Origin: Actinophytocola oryzae
GTDB taxonomy: Bacteria; Actinomycetota; Actinomycetes; Mycobacteriales; Pseudonocardiaceae
Assembly (NCBI RefSeq): GCF_004364325.1
Contig: NZ_SOCP01000001.1
Span: forward strand, 496,001-560,000
Direction: 5' to 3'
DNA length: 64,000 bases
The notes under the pieces are model-generated. The model ran no database searches. It saw only the letters and a list, made by a program, of their open reading frames with translations, and had not been told where the DNA came from. Positions 1 to 15,000 of this stretch are shown one piece after another (position 1 is the stretch's first letter; each line of letters opens with the position of its first letter). The translations under genes and the position numbers were made by a program.

Positions 1-3000
1 GACCTTCCCCGCGCTGTTCGAGGCGCAGGCGACGCGCACACCCGACCGGGTCGCGCTGGTCTGCGGCGACGAACGGCGGACGTTCGCCGAGCTGGACCGC
101 GAGGCCAACCGCCTGGCGCACCGGCTCGTCGCACAAGGCGCGGGGCCGGAGCGGGTCGTGGCCGTCGCACTGCCGAGGTCGGCCGCCGCGATCGTCGCGA
201 TGCTGGCCGTGTTCAAGGCAGGCGCGGTGTACCTGGCGGTCGACCCGATGCTGCCTGCCCGCCGCCGCGAGCAGCTCGTCGAGGACTCCGGTGCCGTGCT
301 CGTCCTCGACAGTCCACAGGAGACGGACGGCTTCCCGGACACCCCGGTGCAGACCGGGCTCCGGCCCGACCACGCCGCCTACATCATCTACACGTCCGGC
401 TCGACGGGCCGGCCCAAGGGCGTGCAGGTGGAGCACCGGCACCTGGTGAACCTGCTGCACAACCACCGCGCCGGGTTCGTCGCCGACGCGGGCGGCCGGC
501 CGCTGCGGGCCGCGCTGTCGGCGGTGTTCTCGTTCGACACCTCGTGGGAGGGCATCGTCCTCATGGCCGACGGCCACGAGCTGCACGTGCTGACCGACGA
601 CGTGCGGCTCGACCCGGACGCCTTCGCCGACTACGTGGCCACCCACCGCGTCGACTTCCTCGACCTGACCCCGTCCTACCTGCGCAGGCTGCTGCCCGCC
701 GGACTGCTCGCCGACACGAGGCACCGCCCGGCCGTGCTGATGCTCGGCGGCGAGGCACTCGACGAGCCGCTGTGGCGGGAGCTGGCCGCGCTGCCCGACA
801 CGGCCGTCCACAACTTCTACGGCCCCACCGAGGTCACGGTCGACGCACTGTCCGCGCGGGTCGCGGGGGAGCGGGCCGTGATCGGCCGTCCACTGTGGAA
901 CCTGCGTGCGTACGTGCTCGACGACCGGCTCCGGCCTGCGCCCGTCGGCGTGCCCGGCGAGCTGCACCTGGCCGGCGCGCAGGTCGCCCGCGGCTACCTC
1001 GGCCGGCCCGGGCTGACCGCGACCCGGTTCGTCGCCGACCCGTTCGGGTCGGCGGGCACCAGGATGTACCGCACCGGCGACGTCGCGCGGTGGCGGTCCG
1101 ACGGCACGGTCGAGTACCTGGGCCGCGCCGACGACCAGGTGAAGATCCGCGGCTACCGCATCGAGCCGGGCGAGGTCGAGGCGGCTCTGCTGGGCTGTGC
1201 CGGAGTCGCCGAGGCGTGCGTGGTGGCCCGCGAGGACGGCGGCCACCCGAGGCTCGTCGGCTACGTCGTGCCGTCCGGCGACGACGTGCGCCCGGCCGAT
1301 CTGCGCACCGAGCTGAAGCGCACGCTGCCCGACTACCTCGTGCCTGCCGCGTTCGTCGTGCTGGACCGGCTGCCGCTCGCCCCGACCGGCAAGCTCGACC
1401 GGCGCGCACTGCCCGCCCCGGAGACCGGCGTCGACGTGGACTCCGCGTACCAGGCACCGAAGGGCGAGACCGAGGTCCGGCTCGCCGCGCTGTGGGCCGA
1501 GGTGCTCGGCGCGGAACGCGTCGGCGCGCACGACAACTTCTTCGGCCTCGGCGGCGACTCGATCCTCAGCATCCAGCTCGTGTCCCGCGCCCGCCAGGCG
1601 GGACTGCGGTTCACCACCCGGGACGTGTTCGCCAACCAGACGGTCGTCGAGCTGGCGACCGTCACCGGCACAGCCGACGCCGAGGTGCTCACGACACCCG
1701 TGCCGTCCGGGCCCGCGCCGCTGACGCCCATCCAGTCGTGGTTCTTCGCCACCCACGGCCCCCGCGCGCACTTCACCATGTCCCTGCTGGTGGAGCTGGC
1801 CGACGTGGACCGCGCGGCACTGGGCACGGCACTGTCGGCTGTCGTCGCGCACCACGACGCCCTGCGGACCCGGTTCCTGTCCGACGGCGACGGCTGGCGG
1901 CAGGTTCCCACCGATGCCACCGTGGACATCGAGACCGTCGACCTCGGCAGCGTGGCCGGGGCCGACGTGGAGGCACGCGTCGCCGCAGCGGCCGACGCGG
2001 CGCGGGCCTCGCTTGATCCGGCGGCCGGCCGGGTGCTGAGGGCCCTGCTGTTCGACCTGGGCCCGGACCGGCCGCCGCGTCTGCTGCTGGTGGCACACCA
2101 CCTCGTGGTGGACGGGGTCTCCTGGCGGGTGCTGACCGACGACCTGCGCACCGCCTACCGGCAGGCCGTCGCGGGTGAGCCCGTGCGGCTCGCGCCCGTC
2201 GGCACCGGGTTCGGCGAGTGGGCGCACCGGCTGGGTGCCCACGTCCTGGCCGGCGCCTTCGCCGACGAGGAGCCGTACTGGTCGGCCCTGCCCGAGCCGA
2301 CGCCGCTCCCGACCGACCACGACGGCGTGGCGACGGCCGCCACCGCCCGGACGGTGACCGCCCGGCTGGACCGCACGACGACGACCACGCTGCTGCGCCT
2401 CGCCGAGGAGCGCTACCGCGCGCACGCCGACGAGGTGCTCCTGACCGCGCTCGGTCGCGCCCTCGCCGACTGGACCGGCCGCGAAACCGTCGGGGTCACG
2501 CTCGAGGGCCACGGCCGGGAGGACGTGGTGCCCGGCGTCGACCTGTCCCGCACGGTCGGCTGGTTCACCACGCAGTACCCGCTCGTCCTGACGCTGCCCA
2601 CCGGCGGCTGGGACGCGACGCTCAAGTCCGTCAAGGAACAGGTCAGGGCACTGCCCCGCAAGGGGATCGGCTACGGCAGTCCCGGGAAACCGTTGCCGGA
2701 GCTGTGTTTCAACTACCACGGTCGCTGGGAGGACGACGCCGACTCGCAGTTCCGGACGTGCCACGAGCCGACCGGCGCCGAGGTCGACCCGGCCGCGCCG
2801 CTCGACTTCCCACTCGAGATCAACGGCCTGGTCGAGCGTGGCGAGCTGGTCCTGAACTGGCAGTACTCGACCGCCAGGCACGACGAGCGGACCGTGCGGT
2901 CGCTGGCCGACGCCATGACCGCCGCCCTGCGTGACCTCGCCGCGGTCTGCGCGGCCGGTGGCGGACGCACCCCGTCCGACTTCCCGCTGGCCCGCCTCAC

Positions 3001-6000
3001 GCAGGAGCAGGTCGACGCGGTCGCGGGCGACGGCTCGAACGTCGCCGACCTCTACCCGCTGACCCCGCTGCAGGCCGGGATGCTGTTCCACAGCCTGGTC
3101 GACCCGGACGGCGGCGCCTACGTCGACCAGGTGCGGCTGGTCCTCGACGGGGTGCCCGATCCGGTCGCGCTGGAGGAGGCGTTCCGCCAGACCGTGGCAC
3201 GGACCCCGGTCCTGCGCACGAGCGTGGTCTGGGAGGGCGTCGAGGAGCCGGTACAGGTCGTGCACCGCGAGGTCGACCTCACCGTCGCCCACCACGACCT
3301 GCGTGGCCGTCCCGCCGCCGAGCTGGCCGAGCTGGTGGCCCGCGACCGCGCACACCGCATCGACCCAGCGCAGACGCCGCTCACCAGGCTGACGATCGCG
3401 CGGACCGGCGAGGACCGGGTGGTGCTCGTGTGGTCCACCCACCACGTCCTGCTCGACGGGTGGAGCACCGGACAGGTGTTCACCGAGGTGGTCGCCCGCC
3501 ACGCCGCCATCGGCCGTGGCACGCCCGCCGCACTGCCGGCCCGCAGGCCGTTCCGCGACTACCTCGGCTGGCTCGCCGCTCAGGACACCGAGGCCGCCGA
3601 CGCGTACTGGCATTCCGTGCTGGCCGGCTTCGACACACCGGTCGCCGTCCCCTACGACCGGCCACCCACCCAGGCCCACCGCACCGAGTCCAGCGCGAAC
3701 GTGGCGGTCGAGCTGGACGCCGCCGCGGTGCGCGACGCCGCGCAGCGGGCCGGACTCACCGTGAACACGCTCGTGCAGGGCGCCTGGGCACTGCTGCTGT
3801 CGCGCTGGGCCGGCACGGCCGACGTCGTGTTCGGCAGCACCGTCTCCGGGCGGCCCGCCGAGCTGCCGGGCGTCGAGGCGATGGTCGGCATGTTCATCAA
3901 CACCGTGCCGACACGGGTCGCCGTCGATCCCCGGCGCGTGGCCCGGGAGTGGCTGCGGGAGCTGCAGACCACGCAGAGCGAGGCACGCAGGCACGACTTC
4001 CTCGCGCTGACCCGCGTCCAGTCCCACGCCGACCTGGCGCCAGGTGCCGCGTTGTTCGACAGCGTCGTGGTGTTCGAGAACTACCCGTTCGAGGACGTGT
4101 CCACTTCGGACGGTCTGCGGGTGACCGAGGTCCACACGGTCGACACCACCAACCTGCCGCTGACGCTGTCGGTCAACCTCGCCGACCGGGTGCGGTTCGA
4201 GCTGGCCTACGACCCGGCCCTGCTCGACGCCACCACCGCGCGCCGCGTGTCGGGTTGGCTGCTCGCCATCGTCACCGGCCTCACCCAGGACATGGCCCGC
4301 CCACTCGGCGAGCTGCCCTGGCTGTCCACGGAGGACCAGGCGCTCGTCCCGGCACCCGCGCACGGGCTGCTCCCGCCGACACCGCTGTTCCACGAGACGT
4401 TCCAGCGCCGGGCCGCGCTCACCCCGGACGCCGTCGCGGTGGTGTTCCAGGACACGAGGCTGACCTTCGCGCAGGTCGAGGCCGCGGCCAACCGGCTCGC
4501 GCACCGTCTGGCCGAGCACGGCGCCGGTCCGGAAACCGTGGTGGGGCTGCGGTTGCCGCGCTCGGCGGACGTCGTCGTCGCCATCCTCGGCGTGTTCAAG
4601 ACCGGAGCCGCCTATCTGCCGATCGACCCCGGTCTGCCCGCCGACCGCGTGGAGTTCCTGCTCGACGACGCCCGGCCCGTGCTCGTGCTCGACGAGCTCG
4701 GCGACCTGTCGGCCTACCCGGACACGGCCCCGTCCGCCGAGGTCCGGCCCGAGCACGCCGCGTACGTGATCTACACGTCCGGCTCCACCGGCCGCCCCAA
4801 GGGCGTGGTGGTCGACCACGCGAACCTCGCCGCACTGCACCACGACCACAGCACCGAGCTGGCCGAACTCCTCACCGGTCCGCAGCGGTTCGCCCTGACC
4901 GCGGCGTTCTCGTTCGACACCTCCCTCGAAGGCCTGCTGTTCCTGGCCGAGGGCCACGAGGTGCACGTGATCGACGAGGACCTGCGGCTCGACCCGCCCG
5001 CGCTCGTCGAGCACCTGCGTCACGAGGGCGTCACCGCCGTCGACCTCACCCCGACCTACGCGACCCAGCTCATGGCCGCCGGGCTCGCGGACGCCGGCCT
5101 GCGACTGGTCATGATCGGCGGCGAGGCCGCGACCGACACGCTGTGGCGGGCGCTGGCCGCGTCCGACCTGGCCGCCGTGAACTACTACGGCCCCACCGAG
5201 GTCACCGTCGACGCCACCAAGGCCGTGGTGGAAGGGGAGCACCCGCTCATCGGTCGTCCACTGAGGACGGTCCGCGCGTACGTGCTGGACGGTGAGCTGC
5301 GGCCGGTACCCGTGGGCGTGCCGGGCGAGCTGTTCCTCGCCGGCCCGCAGGTGGCCAGGGGCTACCTCAACCGACCGGGACTGACGGCGAGCCGGTTCGT
5401 GGCCGACCCGTTCGGCCTGCCGGGCGCCCGCGTCTACCGCACGGGCGACCGCGTCCGCTGGACGGCCGACGGCGAGCTGGACTACCTCGGCCGCGTCGAC
5501 GACCAGGTCAAGATCCGCGGGTTCCGGGTGGAGCCCGGCGAGGTGGCCGCCGTGCTGCGCAGGCTGCCCGGTGTGCGGGACGCGGCCGTCGTCGCACGGG
5601 ACGACGGCGCGGGGACGCGCCTCGTCGCCTACCTCGTCGGCGCCGCGGACGAGCCCCGTGCCGCGCTGGCGATGACGCTGCCGGACTACCTCGTGCCCGC
5701 CGCGTTCGTGACCCTCGACGAGCTACCGCTGACCGTGAGCGGGAAGCTGGACCGCCGCGCGCTCCCCGTGCCGGACCTCGCCGCGGGCCTCGACACGTTC
5801 GTCCCGCCCCGCACCGAGGCCGAGCGGGTCGTGGCCGCGGCTTGGGCCGACGTGCTCGGGCTGGAGCGGGTCGGCGCGTACGACAACTTCTTCGCCCTCG
5901 GCGGCGACTCGATCCTGAGCATCCGGGTCGTGTCCCGTCTGCGGGCCGCGTTCGGCACCCAGGTCTCGCCGCGTGCCGTGTTCGAGCACCCGACCGTCGC

Positions 6001-9000
6001 CGCGCTCGCCGCCGCGATCCCCGGCGGTGACACCACGCCGATCCCGGTCACGGGCGAGGGCCCGGCGCCGATGTCCTTCGCCCAGCAGCGACTGTGGTTC
6101 CTCGACCGGTTCGAGGAGAACGGCAGCGAGTACGTCACGCCGACCATGCTCCGGCTGACCGGCGACCTCGACGTCACCGCCCTCACCGACGCGCTCACCG
6201 AGCTGATCGCCCGCCACGAGTCGCTGCGCACCACCTTCGACGACGGCGTCCAGCTCGTCCACGACCCGTCACCCGCGGACCTGGCACTCGTCGACCTGAC
6301 GACCGACCCGGCGCGGCTCGACGACGTGCTGGCCACCGAGTGCACGCGCCCGTTCGACCTGCGCCAGGGCCCGCTGCTGCGCACCACGCTGGTCCGCCTC
6401 GGCGCGACCGAGCACGTGCTCGTGTTGGCGCTGCACCACATCGTCACCGACGGCTGGTCGACCGCCGTGCTCACCGAGGACCTCGCGGCCCTGTACCGCG
6501 GCGCCGAGCCGGCGCCGCTTCCCCTGCGGTACCGGGACTTCGCGGCCTGGCAGCGTGAGCAGCCCGAAGGCAGCCTCGACCACTGGCGCACGGCGCTGGC
6601 CGGCGTCGAGCCACTCGACCTGCCGACCGACCGGCCCCGCCCGGCGGTCCGCACCACCTCGGGTGCCGTGCACCGCTTCACGTTGGCGGGCAAGGAACTC
6701 GTCGAGTTGGGCAGGGGCCGCGACAGCACCCTGTTCGTGACCCTCCTCACCGCCTGCCAGGTCCTCCTGGCCCGCTACAGCGGTCAGCGGGACATCGCGG
6801 TCGGCACCGTCACCGCGGGCCGTGACCGCGCCGAGCTCGACCGGATCGTCGGGTTCTTCGTCAACACCCTCGTCCTGCGCACGACGGTCGAGGACACCGA
6901 GACGTTCGCCGGGTTGCTGCACCGCGTCCGGGGCACCGTGCTGGCCGCGTTCGCGAACCAGGAGGTGCCGTTCGAGCGGGTCGTCGACGCGCTGGCCCCC
7001 GTCCGCGACCCGAGCCGCAACCCGCTGTTCGACGTGATGGTCCTGCTGCAGAACACGCCGGACGAGGTGCCGGACCTGCCGGGGCTCGCCGTGTCCGAGG
7101 TGACCCCGCCGGTGGTGACCTCGACCCACGACCTGACGTTCGAGTTCCAGCAGTCCGGCGACGAGCTGCTGGCCGGCATCGAGTACAACCCCGACCTGTT
7201 CGACGCGACCACGATCACCCGGCTCGCACACCACCTCCGGGTGCTGCTCACGGCCGTCGCCGCCGACCCGGACCGTCCACTGTCGACGGTGGACCTGGCG
7301 GACGACGTCGAGCTGGCCAGGCTGCTGGACGAGTGGCAGGGCGACGACCTCGACGGCCCGCACCCGTTGCTGCCACAGGTGTTCGCGGCCCAGGCCGCCC
7401 GCACCCCGGAGGCCGTGGCGGTCGTGTGCGGTCACGTGTCCCGCACCTTCGCCGAGGTGGACACCGAGTCGAACCGGCTCGCCCACTGGCTGCTGGCCCG
7501 CGGCGCAGGCCCGGAGCGGCTCGTCGCGCTGCGAATGCCACGCTCGGTCGACCACGTGGTCGCGATGCTGGGCGTGCTGAGGTCGGGTGCCGGCTACGTC
7601 CCGGTCGACCCGAAGCTGCCTGCCGACCGGCAGACGTTCCTCCTCGCCGACACCGACCCCGCGGTGGTACTCGACGCACTGCCCGACCTGGCCGGACTTC
7701 CCGACACGGCACCGGACGTGGCACCGCACCCGGGCCACCGCGCGTACGTCATCCACACCTCCGGGTCCACGGGCGTGCCCAAGGGCGTCGAGGTGGACCA
7801 CGCCAACCTGGCGGCCCTGTTCGCCACGTTCCGTGCCGACCTGATCGACCCGCTGGCCGGTCCCGACCGCCTGCGTTACGGCCAGACCTCCGTGTTCTCG
7901 TTCGACACCGCGGTCGAGGGCCTGCTGTTCCTCGCCTCGGGCCACGAGCTGCACGTCATCGACGACGACACCCGCCTGGACCCGGTCGCCCTCACCGCCT
8001 ACCCACTCGACGTGCTGGACGTCACCCCCGCCCACGCCCGGCGGCTGGTGGCGGCGGGTCTGCTGGACACGGACCTGCGTGCCGTCACGGTCGGCGGCGA
8101 GGCCGTCGGCGCCGACCTGTGGCGCGAGCTGGCCGGGGCAGGGATAGCGGCGCACAACTTCTACGGCCCCACCGAGGCCACCGTCGACGCCACCCACGCC
8201 GAGATCGCGGGCGACCACCCGCTCATCGGGCGTCCACTGAGGACCGTCCGCGCCTACGTGCTGGACGACGCCCTGCGACCCGTGCCCGTCGGTGTGCCCG
8301 GCGAGCTGTACCTGGCGGGCCCGCAGGTGGCCAGGGGCTACCTCGACCTGCCCGCCCTGACCGCACGCCGGTTCGTCGCCGACCCCTTCGGCGCCCCCGG
8401 CACCCGCATGTACCGCACCGGCGACCGCGTCCGCTGGACGACCGACGGCGAGCTGGACTACCTCGGCCGTGCCGACGACCAGGTCAAGATCCGCGGCCAC
8501 CGCGTCGAGCCCGGCGAGGTGACGGCCGCGCTGCTGACCCACCCCGACGTGCGGGACGCCGTCGTCGTGCCCCGCGCGGCGGGCGACCACCTGCGGCTCG
8601 TCGGCTACGTCGTGGGCGGCGACCCAGCCGAGCTAACGACGCACCTGCGCGCGACGCTGCCGGACTACCTCGTCCCGGCCGCACTCGTGCCGCTCGACCG
8701 CCTGCCCACCACCGCCAACGGCAAGGTCGACCACCGCACCCTCCCCGAGCCGCCCACCCGCCCGGACGCCGGTTACGTGGCCCCGGCGCAGGGCGTCGCG
8801 ACCGAACTGGCCGCGATCTGGGCGACCGTGCTGGGCGTCGAACGCGTCGGCGCGCACGACAACTTCTTCGCACTCGGCGGCGACTCGATCCTGAGCATGC
8901 AGCTCGTGTCCACCGCGCGGGCGGCCGGGATCCGCCTCACGGCCAAGGACGTCTTCGTCCGGCAGACCGTCGCCGACCTCGCACTGGTCGCCGTCCGCGA

Positions 9001-12000
9001 CACGGGTGCCGCGACGGTCGCGGACACGGGCGGCCCCGCGCCGCTCACCCCGATCCAGCGCTGGTTCCTCACCACGCACCCGCCGGAGCACCACGCCCAC
9101 TACACGATGTCGATGACGGTCTCGGTGCGGCCGGACGTCGACGTCGACCGCCTGCGCCGCGCACTGACCGCTGTCGTCGAGCACCACGCCGCGCTGCGCA
9201 GCCGGGTCACCGAGATCACCCAGAAACCGTTGGCCGCGAGGTACGTGCTCGACGTCGTGCCCGGCATCGACCGGGACCGCGCCGCACGCGCGGCGCAGAC
9301 CTCGATGTGGCCGGCGGGCGGCGCGGTGTTCCGCGCGGTCCTGTTCCCGGGCGATGACCCCGTGCTGTTCCTGACCGCGCACCACCTCGTGGTCGACGCC
9401 GTCTCCTGGCGGGTGCTGCTCGCCGACCTCGAGCGCGCCTACCAGGACCCGGACGCGCTCGGCGACCGCACTGTCTCGTTCGGACACTGGGCGCGGCTGC
9501 TCGACGAGCACGTGGCCGCGGGCGGCTTCGACGCGGATCTGCCGTACTGGCAGGCGGTTCCGGCCGTGCCGCCGCTGCCCTTCGACCACGCGGGCGGCCG
9601 CAACACCGCGGCGACGGCCCGCACGGTCACCACGACGCTGACCGCCGCCGAGACCGACGCCCTGCTGCGCGGGGTGCCCGACGCCTACCGCACCCAGGTC
9701 AACGACGTGCTGCTCGCCGCGCTGGGCCGCGCACTCGCCGACTGGACCGGGGAGTCACGCGTCCTGCTGACCCTGGAGGGACACGGCCGCGAGGACGTGC
9801 TCGACGGCGTCGACACCAGCCGCACGGTCGGCTGGTTCACCAGCCAGTTCCCCGTCGCGCTCGACGTGCCGCCCGCCGACTGGGGCACGGTCCTCAAGTC
9901 CGTCAAGGAGTCCCTGCGTGCGGTGCCCCGCCGCGGCATGAGCTTCGAGGCACTGCGTTACCTGCGTTCGGGCGACGACCTCGACCACGTGCCGGACCCG
10001 CAGGTGTGCGTCAACTACCTCGGCCGCTTCGACGACACCGCCACGCCGGACGGCCTGCTGCGCGACACGGCCGAGCCGCTGGGCCAGGACGTGGCGCCGG
10101 CGTCGCCACGCAGCCACCTCCTCGACGTCACCGCCGCCGTCGAGAACGGCCGCCTGCGCATCGAGTGGGAGTACTCCCGCGAACTGCACGACGAGGCCAC
10201 CGTGCGTGCCCTCGCCGACAGGACGACGGCCGCGCTGCGGGAGATCACCGCCCACTGCGCGTCCCACGGCGGCAGGACCCCGTCGGACTACCCGCTCACC
10301 ACGCTCACGCAGTCCGAAGTGGACGGGCTGGTCGGCGACGGGAGAGATGTCGAGGACGTCTACCCGCTCACCCCCATGCAGGCCGGCATGCTGTTCCACA
10401 GCCTGGCCGACGGCTCCGGCGCGTACGTGACCCACACCCGCGTCCGGCTCACCGGCGTCGACGCACACGCACTCGGCGACGCCTGGCAACGCGTCGTCGA
10501 CCGCACCCCGATCCTGCGCACGGCGTTCGTCTGGCGCGGCGTCGGCACCCCGGTGCAGGTCGTGCACCGCGGCGTCCGGGTTCCGGTGGCCTACCGGCCG
10601 GTCACGGCGGACGAGCCAGGCGACCTCGACCCGGCCACCGCGCCACTCGTGCGCCTGGTGGTCGACCAGGTCGAACCCGGCACCGTCGACCTGCTGTGGA
10701 CGTGCCACCACCTGTTGCTCGACGGGTGGAGCACCTCGCAGGTGTTCGCCGACGTGCTCGCCGAGTACGCGTCGGCAGGCGCGGCGCAGGCGCGGCGCCC
10801 GTTCCGCGACTACCTCGCCTGGCTCGCCGACCAGGACACCACCGCCGCCGAGCACCACTGGCGTGACACCCTCGCGGGCATCACGGGTCGCACGCCGCTG
10901 CCGTTCGATCGCCCGCCCGTCGCGGCCCACGAGTCCGAGACGACCGCGACCGTCGGCCTGACGCTTCCCGCCGCGGGCCTCGAACGCGCGGCCCGCGACC
11001 ACGGCCTGACCGTCAACACGCTCGTGCACGGCGCGTGGGCACTCCTGCTCGCCAGGCACAGCGGCGAACGCGACGTCGTGTTCGGCACCACGGTCTCCGG
11101 CCGCCCGGCGGACCTGCCCGGCGTCGAGTCGATCGTCGGCATGTTCATCAACACCGTGCCGACGCGGGTCCGCGTCGACCGGACCGCGCGGCTGGTCCCG
11201 TGGCTGCGTGCGCTGCAGGAGGCACAGGCCGAGTCGCGCCGGTTCGACTTCCTGTCGCTGTCGCAGGTCCAGGCGTGCCCGGACGTGCCGGCGGGGGAGC
11301 CGCTGTTCGACAGCCTCGTCGCGTTCGAGAACTACCCGATCGGGGCCGAGCAGGACGGCGGCCCGAGGGTCGTCTCGGCCGACAGCGTCGAGACCACCAA
11401 CCTCGCGCTCAGCCTCGCCGCGCACGTGGACGGCACCGACCTGCGCGTGGAGCTGGGTTACGACCCGCGCCTGTTCGACGAGGGCACCGCCGAGGCCATG
11501 ACCGCCCGGCTCGGCCGGGTCGTCACCGCGATGGCCTCGGGTCTGGATCGCACGTTGGGCGAGCTGCCAGTGTTGTCCGCTGCCGAACGTGACCGCGTGC
11601 TGGTGGGGTGGAACGGCTCCGCCACCCCACCAGCACCCACCACCGTCGTCGAGCTGTTCGCGCGCCAGGCCGCCGCCACCCCCGGCGCGGTCGCGGTGAC
11701 CGACGGGGACCGCGCCCTGACCTACGCGTCGCTGGACGGGCTGTCGAACCGGCTCGCGCACCTGCTGGTGTCCCGGGGCGCCGGGCCGGAGCGCCTGGTG
11801 GGCCTGTCACTGCCGAGGTCGGCGGACCTCGTCGTGGCCGTCCTGGGGGTGCTCAAGTCGGGGGCCGGGTACCTGCCGCTGGACCCGGACTACCCGGCCG
11901 AGCGCATCGCACGGACCGTCGCCGACGCCCGCCCGGTCACCGTCCTGGACGCCCTGCCCGACCTGACCGGGCAGCCCGCCGAGCCGGTGTCCGCCGACGT

Positions 12001-15000
12001 GCGACCCGACCACCCGGCCTACGTCATCTACACGTCCGGGTCGACCGGGGTGCCGAAAGGTGTGGTGGTTCCACACGCCAACGTCACCAGGCTGTTCGCC
12101 GCGACCGACCACTGGTTCGGCTTCGACGGCGACGACGTGTGGGCGTTGTTCCACAGCTACGCCTTCGACTTCTCCGTGTGGGAGCTGTGGGGGCCGCTGC
12201 TGCGCGGCGGTCGGCTGGTCGTCGTGCCCCACGCGGTGTCCCGCGACCCGCGTGCGTTGCTGCGGCTGCTCGCCGAGGAGCGGGTGACCGTGCTCAACCA
12301 GACGCCGTCGGCGTTCTACCAGCTCATGGCCGCCGACACCGGGGAGCCGCTTGCCCTGCGCTACGTCGTGTTCGGCGGCGAGGCACTCGACCTGTCCCGC
12401 CTCGCGCCGTGGTACCGGCGGCGCCGCGACGACGCGCCGGTGCTGGTGAACATGTACGGCATCACGGAGACGACCGTCCACGTCACCTACGCCGCCCTCG
12501 ACGCGGCGACGGCCGCCGCGGCACGCGGCAGTGTGGTGGGCGAGCCGATCCCGGACCTGCGGACCTACGTGCTGGACGCCGACCTCGAGCCGGTGCCGCC
12601 CGGCGCGACGGGGGAGCTGTACGTGGCGGGCGCCGGCCTGGCCCGCGGCTACCTGGACCGGCCCGGCCTGACCGCGTCCCGGTTCGTCGCCGATCCCTTC
12701 GGCGCGCCGGGGACCCGCATGTACCGGTCGGGCGACCTCGTCCGCTGGACGTCGGACGGGGTGCTGGAGTACCTCGGGCGCGGCGACCACCAGGTCAAGA
12801 TCCGCGGCTTCCGGATCGAGCTGGGCGAGGTCGAGGCCGTGCTGGCCGCCGACCCCGAGGTCGCCCAGGTCGTGGTGATCGACCGTGAGGACGAGCCGGG
12901 CCACCGACGTCTCGTCGCCTACCTCGTGACGACCGCCGACCCCACCGCGATCCGCGACCGCGCGGCGCGGGTCCTGCCCGCGCACATGGTGCCGTCGGTG
13001 TTCGTGGTGGTCGACTGGTTTCCTCTGACACCCAACGGGAAGCTGGACCGCCGGGCACTGCCGGTGCCGAGCGCGGGCGGCACGGACACCTACGTCCCGC
13101 CCCGCACGGAGGCGGAACACGCGGTGGCCGCGGTGTTCACCGAGGTGCTGGGTGCCGAGCGGGTGGGCGCCACGGACAACTTCTTCTCACTCGGCGGGGA
13201 CTCGATCGTCGCCATCCGCGTGGTGTCCCGGCTGCGGGACGCGCTGGGCGTCGAGTTGTCGCCGCTGACGCTGTTCACGAAGCCCACGGTCGCGGACCTC
13301 GCCGCCGCACTGGGCGACCGGCTCGCCGAGCCCATCCCCGCGGTGCCCGACGGGGTCGACCAGCCGCTGTCGTTCGCCCAGCAGCGGCTGTGGTTCCTGC
13401 ACCAGCTGGAACCGGGCAGCACCGAGTACACCGTGCCGCTGGCCGTGCGGCTGCGTGGCCGGCTCGACGTCGACGCCCTGTCCGACGCGCTGACCGCGCT
13501 GGTCGCCAGGCACGAGTCGCTGCGGACCACCTGCCACGAGATCGACGGCCGCGGCGTGGCGCGGGTCCACCCACCCGGCCCGGTCCCGGTCCCGGTCGTC
13601 GACGTCACCCCCGATGACCTGGACGCCGTGCTCGCGGCGGTGGAGCCCTTCGACCTGAGCACCGGGCCGCTGTTCCGGCCGGCGGTGTACCGGCTGGGCG
13701 ACGACGACCACGTGCTGGCGCTGACCGCGCACCACGTGATCACCGACGGCTGGTCGGCAGGCGTGCTCGCGGGTGACCTCGCGTCGCTGTACGAGGCGCG
13801 GATCACCGGTACCCAGGCGGAGCTGCCTGCGCTTCCCGTGCGGTACAGGGACTTCGCGGCATGGCAGCGTGGCCGCACCGAGGTCGTGGCCGAGCAGCTG
13901 CGGCACTGGAGGACGGTGCTGGCGGGTGTGCCGGTGCTGGAGCTGCCCACGGACCGGCCCCGGCCGCCGACCCACACGACGGCGGGCGCGCAGGTCGGGT
14001 TCACGGTGTCGCCTCGGGTCGCCGAGGCACTGCGGGCGGTCGCGAGTGGGCAGGACGGCACGCTGTTCATGGCGCTGGTGGCGGCGTGCACCGTGATGTT
14101 GCACCGGTTCAGCGGTCAGGACGACGTGGCCGTCGGCACCGTCGCGTCGGGTCGGGAGCACCCGGATCTGCGGCGCGTGGTCGGGTTCTTCGTCAACACG
14201 ATCGTGCTGCGCACGCCGGTCGACGCGCGTGGCTCGTTCGCGGCGCACCTGGGGCGGGTGCGGGAGACCGCGCTGGCCGCGTTCGCGAACCAGGACGTGC
14301 CGTTCGAGCGTGTCGTCGACGCGGTGGACCCGGACCGCGACCCGAGCCGGACGCCGCTGTTCCAGGCGATGGTCGTGCTGCAGAACGCGGCGGAGCGGGC
14401 CACGGACTTCGCCGGGCTGCGTGCCGAGGACGTCGAGCACCCGGTCGTGACCGCGGGCTACGACCTGACCTTCGAGTTCCACGAGCCCGGAGACGGCTCA
14501 CTTGACGCGGTCCTCACGTACAACACCGACCTGTTCGACGCCGCCACGGCGCGACGGTTCGTCACGGGTCTCGACAGGGTCCTCACGGCCGCGGCCGCCG
14601 ACCCCGACGAGCCGGTGGGCGCGATCGACGTCGTGACGGGGGAGGAACGCGCACTGGTCGAGTCGTGGCACGAGGCCGGACCGGACGTTCGGCAGGTGAC
14701 GTTGATCGAGCTGTTCCGTGCCCAGGTGACGAGGACACCGCACGCGCCCGCGCTGATCGCCGGGGAGTCGGTGCTGACCTATGCCGAGCTGTCCGCCCGC
14801 GTCAACCGACTGGGCCGGGTGCTGGCCGCACGCGGCGCGAGGCCGGAAACCGTGGTGGCACTGGTACTCCCGCGCTCGCCGGAGCTGATCATCGCCCAAC
14901 TCGCGGTGGCCGCGGCCGGTGCGGCGTACCTGCCGGTCGACCCCGACTACCCGGCCGACCGCAAGGCCCTGATGCTGGCCGACGCCGCACCCGTACTGGT

